Source: Chitinophagaceae bacterium (lineage in GTDB: Bacteria; Bacteroidota; Bacteroidia; Chitinophagales; Chitinophagaceae). Taken from it: 62,567 nucleotides of DNA. Each line of letters begins with the position of its first letter. Position 1 is the first letter of the stretch. The stretch spans positions 1,374 through 63,940 of the forward strand of contig JAACZQ010000031.1 in assembly GCA_009996675.1 (NCBI GenBank), read 5' to 3'. The position numbers and the translations under genes are program-made. Below are positions 18,046 through 25,064 of the stretch, in pieces. The notes beneath the pieces were generated by a model, which saw only the letters and a program-made list of their open reading frames with translations, did no database searches and was not told the DNA's origin.

Positions 18046-19407
18046 TTAATGGTGGTGGTGGTGCAGTTTCTCGGCAAAAGCTTCGGCGCTGATGGCTTCT
18101 TCTTTGGCTGTTACCTGGTTTTCCAGGGCTGCAAACAGTTTTTCGGCGCTGATGCGGTGGTAGCTGTCTTCTACAAATTTGCGATCCTGCATCATGCGGT
18201 TGGCATAATCCTCTACCCACTGCTGGTTATCGCCCAGGGCACCCAGTTGTCCACCCATATAGCTGAACAGTTGCTGCTTGGCGAATTCACGGATATCTTC
18301 CGGCAGGACTTCAATTTTATTGTCGGCCGCCAGTTGGGTGCTTACCAGGGTCCATTTCAGCTGGTTCACAAATGTGGGATAATCCTTTTCTGCTTCTTCC
18401 GCTGTTTTGGGCTTTTCGCCACCGGTTTGCAACCAACGCTTCAGGAAGGCTTCGGGGAATTCCATAGGTGTATGGTCTACCAGGTGGTGGTAAATCTGAT
18501 CGTGGATCTGGTTACGGGCCTGCTGGTCGTAGTAGTGCTCAATTTCTTTACGGATTTCGGCACGGAAAGCGTCTTCGGTGGTGATTTCATTGTTGGGATA
18601 TACCGAAGCAAAGAATTCTGCATTCAATGCTGCTTTTTCAATCAGTCCCACTTTGGTAATCAGCAGGTTGAAATAGCGTTTGCTATCATCACCCGCAAGA
18701 CCCAGATCGGCCTGGATGGCTTCTTTTTCCTTGTCTTCAAAAGCCTTACCCAGTTCAATCACCAGGCTGTCGTTGTTTTTCTTACCCATCAGCTTCTTGC
18801 GGTAGGCTGCGGTGAAATATTTTACCAGTACAGAATTGTCTTTGCGGATACCGCCTTCTATGGCATTACCGTCTTTGTCAGACTCTGTAAATGTTACATT
18901 CAGTACATTCTCTTCACTGTCAACGGCTTCAGGCTCAGTCATTTTACCGCTGCGTACCTGCAGACGTTCTACTTCCTGCTGTACCATGTCATCGGTAACA
19001 TCAATTTTATAACGGGTTACTTTGATTTTGCTGGCATCTACCTGAAAAGCAGGTTTCAGACCAATTTCAAAGGCAAAAGCATAGTCGGCCGGATTATTCA
19101 TATCCAGGGACCGGGCATCGTTATCAAGTGGCAGGGGCTGGGCAAAGATTTCCAGCTGCTCCTTGGTCATATAATCGTTCAGTTCTTTTTCTACCGTACG
19201 CAGGATTTCATCGGTAAACACACTCTGACCATACATTTTCTTAACCAGGCCGGCAGGTACCATACCCTTACGGAAACCGGGGATATTGGCAGTCTTGGCA
19301 TACTTCTTCAGGCTTTGCTCAAAACCATTATAATAATCTGCTTTCTGCAGGGTTACGGTCAGTTTGTCGGTCAGTAATCCTATGTTCTCTCTGGTAACGG
19401 TAGCCAT
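18046..19407 (-). CDS. tig: Trigger factor, ribosome-associated chaperone
   Basis: The 453-residue protein has an N-terminal ribosome-binding domain with a diverged signature (IPGFRKGMVPAGLVKKMYG in place of the usual GFRxGKxP), a PPIase-like middle (about 150-240) and the helical C-terminal chaperone domain. It shields nascent chains at the ribosome exit. It is upstream of the two clpP genes and clpX, the classic order. The C-terminus ends with five genomic histidines (EKLHHHHH), unusual but natural here. A strong terminator follows. Confidence 0.93.
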   Translation of the reverse strand: MATVTRENIGLLTDKLTVTLQKADYYNGFEQSLKKYAKTANIPGFRKGMVPAGLVKKMYGQSVFTDEILRTVEKELNDYMTKEQLEIFAQPLPLDNDARSLDMNNPADYAFAFEIGLKPAFQVDASKIKVTRYKIDVTDDMVQQEVERLQVRSGKMTEPEAVDSEENVLNVTFTESDKDGNAIEGGIRKDNSVLVKYFTAAYRKKLMGKKNNDSLVIELGKAFEDKEKEAIQADLGLAGDDSKRYFNLLITKVGLIEKAALNAEFFASVYPNNEITTEDAFRAEIRKEIEHYYDQQARNQIHDQIYHHLVDHTPMEFPEAFLKRWLQTGGEKPKTAEEAEKDYPTFVNQLKWTLVSTQLAADNKIEVLPEDIREFAKQQLFSYMGGQLGALGDNQQWVEDYANRMMQDRKFVEDSYHRISAEKLFAALENQVTAKEEAISAEAFAEKLHHHHH

Positions 19408-19704
19408 ATTATCTGTTTTTGAATTGGAATTTGGGCTGCAAAGGTAATGGTTTCAGCGTTATGAATGGTAAGTGTTAGGAGTGAGGAGGGAGTGAGTAGT
19501 GAGTAGTCAGTAGTGAGTAATTGGGGGCTTAATAATTGATCACCACTCACTGTTCACTGCTCACTACTCACTATTGATTAATGGCTGATAATCAACTTGT
19601 AATGTATTAATCCACAGCAAATGGGGACTGGTTCGTGAATTGTATGTTGACAAATATCGGGGCCGGGAAGCATCAAAAACGGGGTCTTGGAGTATCTTTC
19701 TTGT
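19408..19704. repeat. Divergent gap with GTGAGTAG repeats
   Basis: 19482-19517 carries GTGAGTAGTGAGTAGTCAGTAGTGAG and 19541-19573 carries the inverted version CACTCACTGTTCACTGCTCACTACTCAC, which would make a hairpin. The rest (19574-19704) probably holds the promoter of the small wHTH gene; TATCTTTC at 19694-19701 is a near match to the -7 element. Confidence 0.65.
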
Positions 19705-20007
19705 ATGGATAACCGCTACCTTACCCTGCAAACCCTTTACCGGATTGTGCGGGAAGAAACCCATCCGGAGCAATACCTCTGTACACCGAGGGAGCTGGTG
19801 CTTCATTCCACTTTTGGCTGGGAGTTGATCCATAAGCACCTGCAGAACCTGGCTGAGGAAGGTTTGGTGGTGCTGCAGCAGCTGGATACGCCACATTGTT
19901 ATATTACGCCCCTGGGTATGGAAAAAATGCAGGCAGTATATGCCGAGTCTGCCAGTCCCGATAGCCTTGAACTGCTGCTCAGGCAGGAAATGGGGACGGA
20001 GGGGTAA
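19705..20007 (+). CDS. Small winged-helix-like protein
   Basis: This 100-residue protein (from ATG 19705; an in-frame ATG exists 18 bases upstream) has the pattern of a winged helix: helix IVREETHPEQY, helix-turn-helix around WELIHKHLQNLAEEGLVVLQQLDT and a wing YITPLGMEKM. It could be a transcriptional regulator or an accessory of the convergent ECF sigma gene, but no family name can be given. It ends about 100 bases from the sigma factor gene. Confidence 0.6.
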   Translation: MDNRYLTLQTLYRIVREETHPEQYLCTPRELVLHSTFGWELIHKHLQNLAEEGLVVLQQLDTPHCYITPLGMEKMQAVYAESASPDSLELLLRQEMGTEG

Positions 20008-20105
20008 TTGTATAACTTATCTATTTCACTACTTAAAATCAGTTGGCCTGTTCTGTTGCTGATTACCATGGGATATGCCTGGGGTTATGCGGCATTTTTT
20101 GGTCG

Positions 20106-20762
20106 TCAGATACGCGACATCACAGCTTGTACCATCCGGTCGCATTTGGACAGGTGGAAGTGAAGGATATCTTCTTTTTTGTAATAACCTGCCAGTAATT
20201 CGCGCAACATGGCTTTGGCCCGGGTTAGCCGTACTTTTACATTTACTTCGCTGATATTCAGGCATTCCTGTGTTTCGGCCACATTCATTTCTTCAATTTC
20301 GCGCATGATAAAGACCGTCCGGTACATTTCCGGAAGCTTGCGGATGGCTTCGTCGAGGATATTGCTGAGTTCCTTATTCATGGTTGTTTGCGCGGGGGTT
20401 CGGTTATGGTTGAACTGGTGCTTAGCGAGTGCGGTTTCCATAAAGCTGTCGCTCACCGGCATGGATTTCCCTTTTTTCTTCAGTCGGAGTATGCATTCAT
20501 TGATCAGTATGCGTGTGAGCCAGGTGGCAAAACTGGATTTAAAACCAAACTTACCCAGGTTTTCATACGCATGGATATAGGCAACCTGCATGGCATCTTC
20601 CACTTCTGCCTCATCTTCTATAATGCCTATACCAATCCGGTGCAAGCGCTGGTTGTATCGCCGGATGATGGCTTCATACAACTGTTTTTCACCTCGCACT
20701 ATTCTGTTAATCAATTCATTATCCGTTAAGCCGGAAGTCTGGTGGGTATCCTCTCTGGTCAT
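20106..20762 (-). CDS. ECF RNA polymerase sigma factor, probably autoregulated
   Basis: The 218-residue protein has sigma region 2 (about 12-95: DAMQVAYIHAYENLGKF, FATWLTRILINECI) and region 4 (about 130-190: LPEMYRTVFIMREIEEMNV, then helix-turn-helix SEVNVKVRLTRAKAML). A C-terminal extension of about 20 residues ends FHLSKCDRMVQAVMSRI, a tail seen in some Bacteroidota ECF proteins, with a His and Cys that might bind metal or sense redox. No anti-sigma gene adjoins it. Its own upstream region has GTAACC-N14-TACTCTAA on the minus strand, shared with two neighbouring operons. Confidence 0.93.
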   Translation of the reverse strand: MTREDTHQTSGLTDNELINRIVRGEKQLYEAIIRRYNQRLHRIGIGIIEDEAEVEDAMQVAYIHAYENLGKFGFKSSFATWLTRILINECILRLKKKGKSMPVSDSFMETALAKHQFNHNRTPAQTTMNKELSNILDEAIRKLPEMYRTVFIMREIEEMNVAETQECLNISEVNVKVRLTRAKAMLRELLAGYYKKEDILHFHLSKCDRMVQAVMSRI

Positions 20763-20783
20763 GATTCAGTATACTTCAGTCCT

Positions 20784-20812
20784 TTAGAGTACAAACAGTA
20801 GCTAAGGTTACA
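20784..20812 (-). promoter_or_regulatory. ECF-type promoter of the sigma gene
   Basis: On the minus strand TGTAACC (20806-20812) is followed after 14 bases by TACTCTAA (20784-20791), about 20 bases before the sigma start codon. The same two boxes precede folE and the DUF4142 gene. Confidence 0.8.
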
Positions 20813-20829
20813 AAAAATCTATTGCTTTC

Positions 20830-20859
20830 TGTAACCTTTTCGGACAGCAGGTACTCTAA
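20830..20859 (+). promoter_or_regulatory. ECF-type promoter of the folE operon
   Basis: TGTAACC (20830-20836) and TACTCTAA (20852-20859) are separated by 15 bases. It is divergent from the sigma promoter; the two -35 boxes lie 17 bases apart back to back. Confidence 0.8.
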
Positions 20860-20916
20860 GTGCTGTTGATCCCGTAACCGGCTGGTACGGGGATGCTCAT
20901 ATTTAAATACAAATAC

Positions 20917-21609
20917 ATGATCAGGGATGAATCCAAGGAACGAAAGCCCAATGGTGTGGCATTCGGGTTAAACCATTTATCAGTACTGCGTAATCTCCAG
21001 GACGGGGGTGGACAACCGGGTGCGGGTCATGCAGCTTTGCAACTGAGCCGGGATGAGAAAATTGAACAGATCTCCCGGCATTTTAGGGGGATCATGGAAA
21101 CGTTGGGACTGGACCTGTCGGATGACAGTTTGCGCGATACACCGGGCCGCGTTGCTAAAATGTATGTAGATGAGGTTTTTCAGGGACTGGATCCGGAGCG
21201 TAAGCCTGCCATTACCCTTTTTCAGAACCGGTTTCAATACGATCAGATGCTGGTGGAGAAAGACATCACTTTGTATTCTTACTGTGAACACCATTTTGTA
21301 CCCATTATTGGGAAAGCCCATGTGGGCTATATTTCTTCGGGTAAGGTCATTGGTTTATCCAAGCTCAACCGTATTGTTCAATATTATGCCCGTCGGCCAC
21401 AGGTACAGGAGCGTTTAACGGTTGAGATCGGGCAGGCGCTCCAGGAAATCCTGGATACGGAAGATGTGGCTGTAATGATGGAAGCTACCCATTTATGTGT
21501 GGCTTCCCGTGGCGTACAGGATATACAAAGTTCCACCATTACCGCTTTTCTGGAAGGCCGTTTCCGGCAACCGGAAACCAAAAGAGATTTCCTCTCCTTC
21601 ATTCACTAA
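20917..21609 (+). CDS. folE: GTP cyclohydrolase I
   Basis: The 230-residue protein has the FolE core: YSYCEHHFVPIIGKAHVGY with the zinc Cys and His, GLSKLNRIVQYYARRPQVQERL, and the second zinc Cys in THLCVASRG. It turns GTP into dihydroneopterin triphosphate, the first step to folate and pterins. An in-frame ATG at 20893 would add eight hydrophobic residues; both lie after the ECF promoter. The gene is 26 bases from the next one, so folE and the reductase form an operon. Control by an ECF sigma factor suggests pterin supply under stress, perhaps for a photolyase or pterin cofactor. Confidence 0.95.
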   Translation: MIRDESKERKPNGVAFGLNHLSVLRNLQDGGGQPGAGHAALQLSRDEKIEQISRHFRGIMETLGLDLSDDSLRDTPGRVAKMYVDEVFQGLDPERKPAITLFQNRFQYDQMLVEKDITLYSYCEHHFVPIIGKAHVGYISSGKVIGLSKLNRIVQYYARRPQVQERLTVEIGQALQEILDTEDVAVMMEATHLCVASRGVQDIQSSTITAFLEGRFRQPETKRDFLSFIH

Positions 21610-21635
21610 ATCCTTTATTGATTATAAACAGCACT

Positions 21636-22307
21636 ATGATGAAGTCTTATGTTGTCTCCATACTTGAAACGAAAATGCTAACCCATGATGTTATCCAGAT
21701 CCGGACAGAAAAACCGGTTGGTTATTCTTTTGAACCAGGGCAGGCAACTGATCTGGCTATTTACAACAAAGCCTGGCAACAAGAAAAAAGACCTTTTACT
21801 TTCACCGGAACCCCCGATGATGCATACCTGGAGTTTATTATTAAAATATATGCTGCACGTCATGGGGTAACAGACCAGCTGCGTCGTGTTCATCCCGGTG
21901 ATCTGTTATTGATCGGCGAACCCTGGGGTGCTATTCAATATAATGGCAAGGGGTTGTTTATAGCCGGCGGTGCGGGAATTACTCCCTTTATTTCCATATT
22001 CAGGCAACTGGCCAAACAGGATGTGCTGGCCGGTAACAGGCTGGTATTTGCCAACAAAACAAGTGAGGATATTATACTGGAAGCTGAACTAGACCGACTG
22101 CTTGGCAGAAATGTTGTTCATATTCTTTCCAATGAAATGGGAGGGCGGTACAAAGCCGGTTTTGTAACAGCCGCATTGATCCGGGAAAATATATCGGATA
22201 AGCAGGATCGTTTTTATCTCTGCGGACCGCCACCTATGATGACGGGTGTTCTGGGTGCTTTGGTTGCTATGGGGATTGATGAAAAAGCAGTGACCATCGA
22301 AATCTAA
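21636..22307 (+). CDS. FAD/NAD-binding flavin or ferredoxin reductase
   Basis: The 223-residue protein has the ferredoxin-NADP reductase fold: a flavin motif RPFTFTG (near 49), the pyridine-nucleotide loop GGAGITPFISIF (near 109) and CGPPPMMTGVL near the C-terminus. No iron-sulfur domain is present, so it would pass electrons to a separate carrier. It is in the folE operon under the ECF promoter. Its likely role is to regenerate a reduced flavin or thiol system during stress; the partner is unknown. Confidence 0.88.
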   Translation: MMKSYVVSILETKMLTHDVIQIRTEKPVGYSFEPGQATDLAIYNKAWQQEKRPFTFTGTPDDAYLEFIIKIYAARHGVTDQLRRVHPGDLLLIGEPWGAIQYNGKGLFIAGGAGITPFISIFRQLAKQDVLAGNRLVFANKTSEDIILEAELDRLLGRNVVHILSNEMGGRYKAGFVTAALIRENISDKQDRFYLCGPPPMMTGVLGALVAMGIDEKAVTIEI

Positions 22308-22314
22308 AAAACTT

Positions 22315-22343
22315 TGTAACCTTTTTTGAGCGCTGTACTCTAA
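22315..22343 (+). promoter_or_regulatory. ECF-type promoter of the DUF4142-cupredoxin operon
   Basis: TGTAACC (22315-22321) and TACTCTAA (22336-22343) are separated by 14 bases and lie 21 bases before the DUF4142 start. This third copy of the motif allows the shared boxes to be recognised. Confidence 0.8.
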
Positions 22344-22364
22344 TCATCAAGAAAAACAAAACAC

Positions 22365-22907
22365 ATGACAAGAATCCTGCCTGCTTATCTGAGATACTTA
22401 TCGGCCGCCTTGCTGGTGATGCTCAGCACCGGTGTATATGCACAAAAGCAAACCAAGTTAACCGATCCCGAAATTGCTTCCGTAGCTGTAACGGCAAATC
22501 AGATTGACATTGATTTTGCACAGATAGCAATTGAGAAATCGAAAAATACCGAGATCCTGAATTTTGCCAAAACAATGGCCAATGATCATAAAGCAGTGAT
22601 TGATCAGGCAGTGGCACTGGTAACCAGGCTGAAGGTAAGTCCACAGGTTAATGATCTCAGCAAGAAATTACTGAGCGATGCTGAAAAGACAAAAGCCATG
22701 TTGAAGCGCACCAAAGCGTCCAACTTCGATAAAGTTTATATTGACAACGAAGTGGCTTATCATAAAGCAGTGATTGGTGCGGTTGAAACCGTATTGGTAC
22801 CGCAGTCGGCCAACGCAGAACTGAAGGGTTTACTGGAAAAAGTGTTGCCTGCACTGCGCACTCATTTGGCGCATGCGGAAATGGTTCAGCAAAAACTACC
22901 TAAATGA
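22365..22907 (+). CDS. DUF4142 family periplasmic protein
   Basis: The 180-residue protein has a signal peptide (about 1-26, ending VYAQ) and a four-helix, ferritin-like DUF4142 domain: ANQIDIDFAQIAIEKSKNTEI, FAKTMANDHKAVIDQA and a C-terminal THLAHAEMVQQKL. Function is unknown, though the family is often stress-induced. It overlaps the cupredoxin gene by four bases (ATGA), showing translational coupling, and it is preceded by the ECF promoter motif. Confidence 0.92.
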   Translation: MTRILPAYLRYLSAALLVMLSTGVYAQKQTKLTDPEIASVAVTANQIDIDFAQIAIEKSKNTEILNFAKTMANDHKAVIDQAVALVTRLKVSPQVNDLSKKLLSDAEKTKAMLKRTKASNFDKVYIDNEVAYHKAVIGAVETVLVPQSANAELKGLLEKVLPALRTHLAHAEMVQQKLPK

Positions 22908-23251
22908 AACGCTTATACAGCTTACCGGCGGTCATGGTGATACTGTTATTATTTACGGCCTGTAACGGGGGGCATTCGCCGGGTTCTGAAGTCGTACATA
23001 AACCTGCTACGCATACAGTAGAAATTACACAAATGCAATTCAGGCCTGCAGCATTATACATCCAATCGGGTGATACAGTATTGTTCATGAATCATGATAT
23101 GGTTGATCATGATATTACTGAACAGAACAATAAATCCTGGCACTCCTCCAAACTCAGTTCCGGGCAGTCCTGGAAAATGTGTTTCGAAACATCGTCCGAT
23201 TATTATTGCAGTATACACGAGGTGATGAAGGGTAAAGTGGTGGTGAGATAG
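22904..23251 (+). CDS. Cupredoxin-domain lipoprotein
   Basis: The 115-residue protein has a lipobox LLFTAC at about 15-20, so it is probably a membrane-anchored lipoprotein. The rest is a plastocyanin-like beta sandwich with type 1 copper ligands: His in DMVDHDI, Cys and His in YYCSIHEVM, and the following Met. It should carry electrons in the periplasm. It overlaps the DUF4142 gene and is followed, after 121 bases, by a di-haem cytochrome that could be its redox partner. Confidence 0.92.
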   Translation: MKRLYSLPAVMVILLLFTACNGGHSPGSEVVHKPATHTVEITQMQFRPAALYIQSGDTVLFMNHDMVDHDITEQNNKSWHSSKLSSGQSWKMCFETSSDYYCSIHEVMKGKVVVR

Positions 23252-23372
23252 TATTCAGTTAAATACATACTTCCATTTGTTGATGGGAATTGCTCCGGTA
23301 TTGTCCGGCAGGGGCTGGTGTGTTCAATCGAACCGGCGGGCCCTACCCATTGGTTTACAAAACAGAAATTTT

Positions 23373-24680
23373 ATGCGATACAGAAAACATTATGTTGCGT
23401 TATTGCTTTTTTCAGCCCTGGTAGGATTAACCCAATGTAAAAAGAACGCAGATAAAACGCCTTCAGAAATTCCTCCGGATCCGAAAACGGTGGCAGAGGG
23501 AAAGGAGATATTCCGGCATGATACTTTTGGTGATGAAGATTTCTGGAGTGGTCTGCTGCATATCGACAAAGCCATTGCCGGTTCTGCCAATGGTGGGTAT
23601 GGTTCCGGTGTGAGTCCGAAAACAGCCCTGGCTGTTGGGTTGAAAGTAGACGCAGAAGCTTTGCCTAAAGAAGTAGTAGCGGCTATTCAGTCCGGCACGA
23701 TTGACCTGGACGATCCTAAGACTACGCTTGCTTTATTAAAACTAAATGCTGTTGTTGGCGTGAAGGGAACTTTTAACGACGATGGTTCGATGAAAACCAT
23801 TGGCATTACCTGTGCAGCCTGTCACTCAACAGTAGATGATTCATTTGCCCCCGGAATCGGGAAAAGACTGGATGGCTGGCCCAACCGCGACCTGAATGTT
23901 GGTGCCATTGTTTCTTTGACCAATAACGCCAAGCCCATTGCGGACATGCTGCATGTAAATGAGCCTACATTGCGCACGGTATTGAGCTCGTGGGGACCGG
24001 GTAAGTTTGCAGCTGTTTTGTTCATGGATGGAAAAGCTGTAACACCCGAAGGGAAAATGGCGGCGAATATGATTCCGGCGGCATTTGGATTGAAAGATGT
24101 GGCCCTTACTACTTACACCGGCTGGGGGGATATCAGTTACTGGAATGCGTTTGTTGCCAATCTTGAAATGCATGGCAAGGGCACATTTGTGGATCCCAGG
24201 CTGAATGATGCACAGAAATATCCGATTGCTGTTGAAAATGGTTTTGGTAACACACATAATACGCCCGACCTCATTACTTCAAAACTGCTGCCGCTGAAAA
24301 TATACCAGCATTCCCTGAATGCTCCCAAACCTCCCGCCGGTAGTTTTGATGCCGATGCCGCCATCAGGGGAAAAGTATTGTTTGAAGGCAAAGCGAAGTG
24401 TGCCAGCTGTCACGCTACCGAGCTGTACAAAAATCCGGCAACCATATTACATACCGCCGATGAAATTGGTATTGATGATTTTGAAGCCAAGCGTTCTCCC
24501 ACAGGCAAATACAGAACACCGCCATTAAGCGGGTTGTTTGCCCGGTCTAAGAACGGACTTTATCATGATGGCAGGTTTGCCAATATTGATGCAGTTGTGG
24601 AACATTATAACGGCGCATTGAAGTTGAATCTTTCCGCCACGGAGAAAAAAGAAATTACCGAATACCTGAAATCACTCTAA
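23373..24680 (+). CDS. Di-haem cytochrome c lipoprotein, peroxidase-like C-terminus
   Basis: The 435-residue protein has a lipobox (LVGLTQC near residue 17) and two haem sites: CAACH near residue 148 and CASCH near 345. The C-terminal third (GKVLFEGKAKCASCH, then RTPPLSGLFARSKNGLYHDGRF) resembles the cytochrome c peroxidase/MauG fold. The longer N-terminal region is not typical. It may reduce peroxides or pass electrons to the adjacent cupredoxin. No further ECF promoter is seen in the 121-base gap, so co-transcription is likely. An ATG 96 bases upstream would add a non-conserved leader and was not chosen. Confidence 0.88.
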   Translation: MRYRKHYVALLLFSALVGLTQCKKNADKTPSEIPPDPKTVAEGKEIFRHDTFGDEDFWSGLLHIDKAIAGSANGGYGSGVSPKTALAVGLKVDAEALPKEVVAAIQSGTIDLDDPKTTLALLKLNAVVGVKGTFNDDGSMKTIGITCAACHSTVDDSFAPGIGKRLDGWPNRDLNVGAIVSLTNNAKPIADMLHVNEPTLRTVLSSWGPGKFAAVLFMDGKAVTPEGKMAANMIPAAFGLKDVALTTYTGWGDISYWNAFVANLEMHGKGTFVDPRLNDAQKYPIAVENGFGNTHNTPDLITSKLLPLKIYQHSLNAPKPPAGSFDADAAIRGKVLFEGKAKCASCHATELYKNPATILHTADEIGIDDFEAKRSPTGKYRTPPLSGLFARSKNGLYHDGRFANIDAVVEHYNGALKLNLSATEKKEITEYLKSL

Positions 24681-24698
24681 GCAGATATGGGGTTGTGT

Positions 24699-24725
24699 GG
24701 GGCAGGGTTCATCCCTGCCCCTTTT
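24699..24725 (+). terminator. Terminator of the cytochrome operon
   Basis: A perfect 9-bp stem GGGGCAGGG/CCCTGCCCC with loop TTCAT is followed by TTTT. It lies 18 bases after the cytochrome stop codon. Confidence 0.9.
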
Positions 24726-24850
24726 AAAAAGACTGTATGCGATGGCAGCACTACAATCCCTAACGGCAGGAGTCAATTATAGCCATACAAGCATATCCTG
24801 CATGGGTCGGTTCAGCACCGACAGATGTCCACTTGCCGGATATCAGGAAG

Positions 24851-24869
24851 AGCCCTTTTGGGCTTTTTC
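24851..24869 (+). terminator. Second short terminator-like hairpin
   Basis: AGCCC and GGGCT with loop TTTT, then TTTTT. The stretch 24726-24850 before it has no convincing gene. Confidence 0.5.
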
Positions 24870-24904
24870 TGTTTGCCAGATAATTGCATTCAGTTATGGG
24901 TCAT

Positions 24905-24930
24905 AAAAAAGGCCCTTAAACGGGCCTTTG
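24905..24930 (-). terminator. Terminator of the tRNA gene
   Basis: On the minus strand AAAGGCCC and GGGCCTTT form a stem with a 6-base loop and are followed by T-rich sequence, about 20 bases past the tRNA. Confidence 0.85.
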
Positions 24931-24949
24931 AACTGAAAGTATCAGTTAG

Positions 24950-25031
24950 TGCGGATGATAGGAATCGAACCTACATGGGTCACCCCGCTAGATCCTAAGT
25001 CTAGTGCGTCTGCCAGTTTCGCCACATCCGC
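24950..25031 (-). tRNA. tRNA-Leu (anticodon UAG)
   Basis: The acceptor stem GCGGATG pairs with CATCCGC, the anticodon stem is CTAGA/TCTAG with loop CTTAGGA giving anticodon TAG, the T-loop is GGTTCGATTCC, and the long variable arm GGGGTGACCC marks a class II leucine tRNA. The discriminator is A and no CCA is encoded. It ends the transcript at the hairpin at 24905-24930. Confidence 0.97.
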
Positions 25032-25064
25032 AGATTGGAACGAGCGCAAATGTAGGACTTTTGG

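Noticed and set aside
18046..18066. Poly-His tail as a cloning artefact
   Set aside because: It is continuous with natural flanking sequence, its own stop codon and the genomic terminator, and there is no vector sequence.
18049..19377. Long open frame antisense to tig
   Set aside because: It lies fully opposite a conserved gene, has no recognisable domain and its residue pattern is rich in Phe, Val and Gly as expected for a shadow.
23277..23372. Upstream extension of the di-haem cytochrome gene
   Set aside because: The lipoprotein signal begins at MRYRK (23373), so a 32-residue leader before it would spoil export.
24726..24850. Short open frame after the cytochrome terminator
   Set aside because: It lies between two terminators, has no family pattern and weak coding character.
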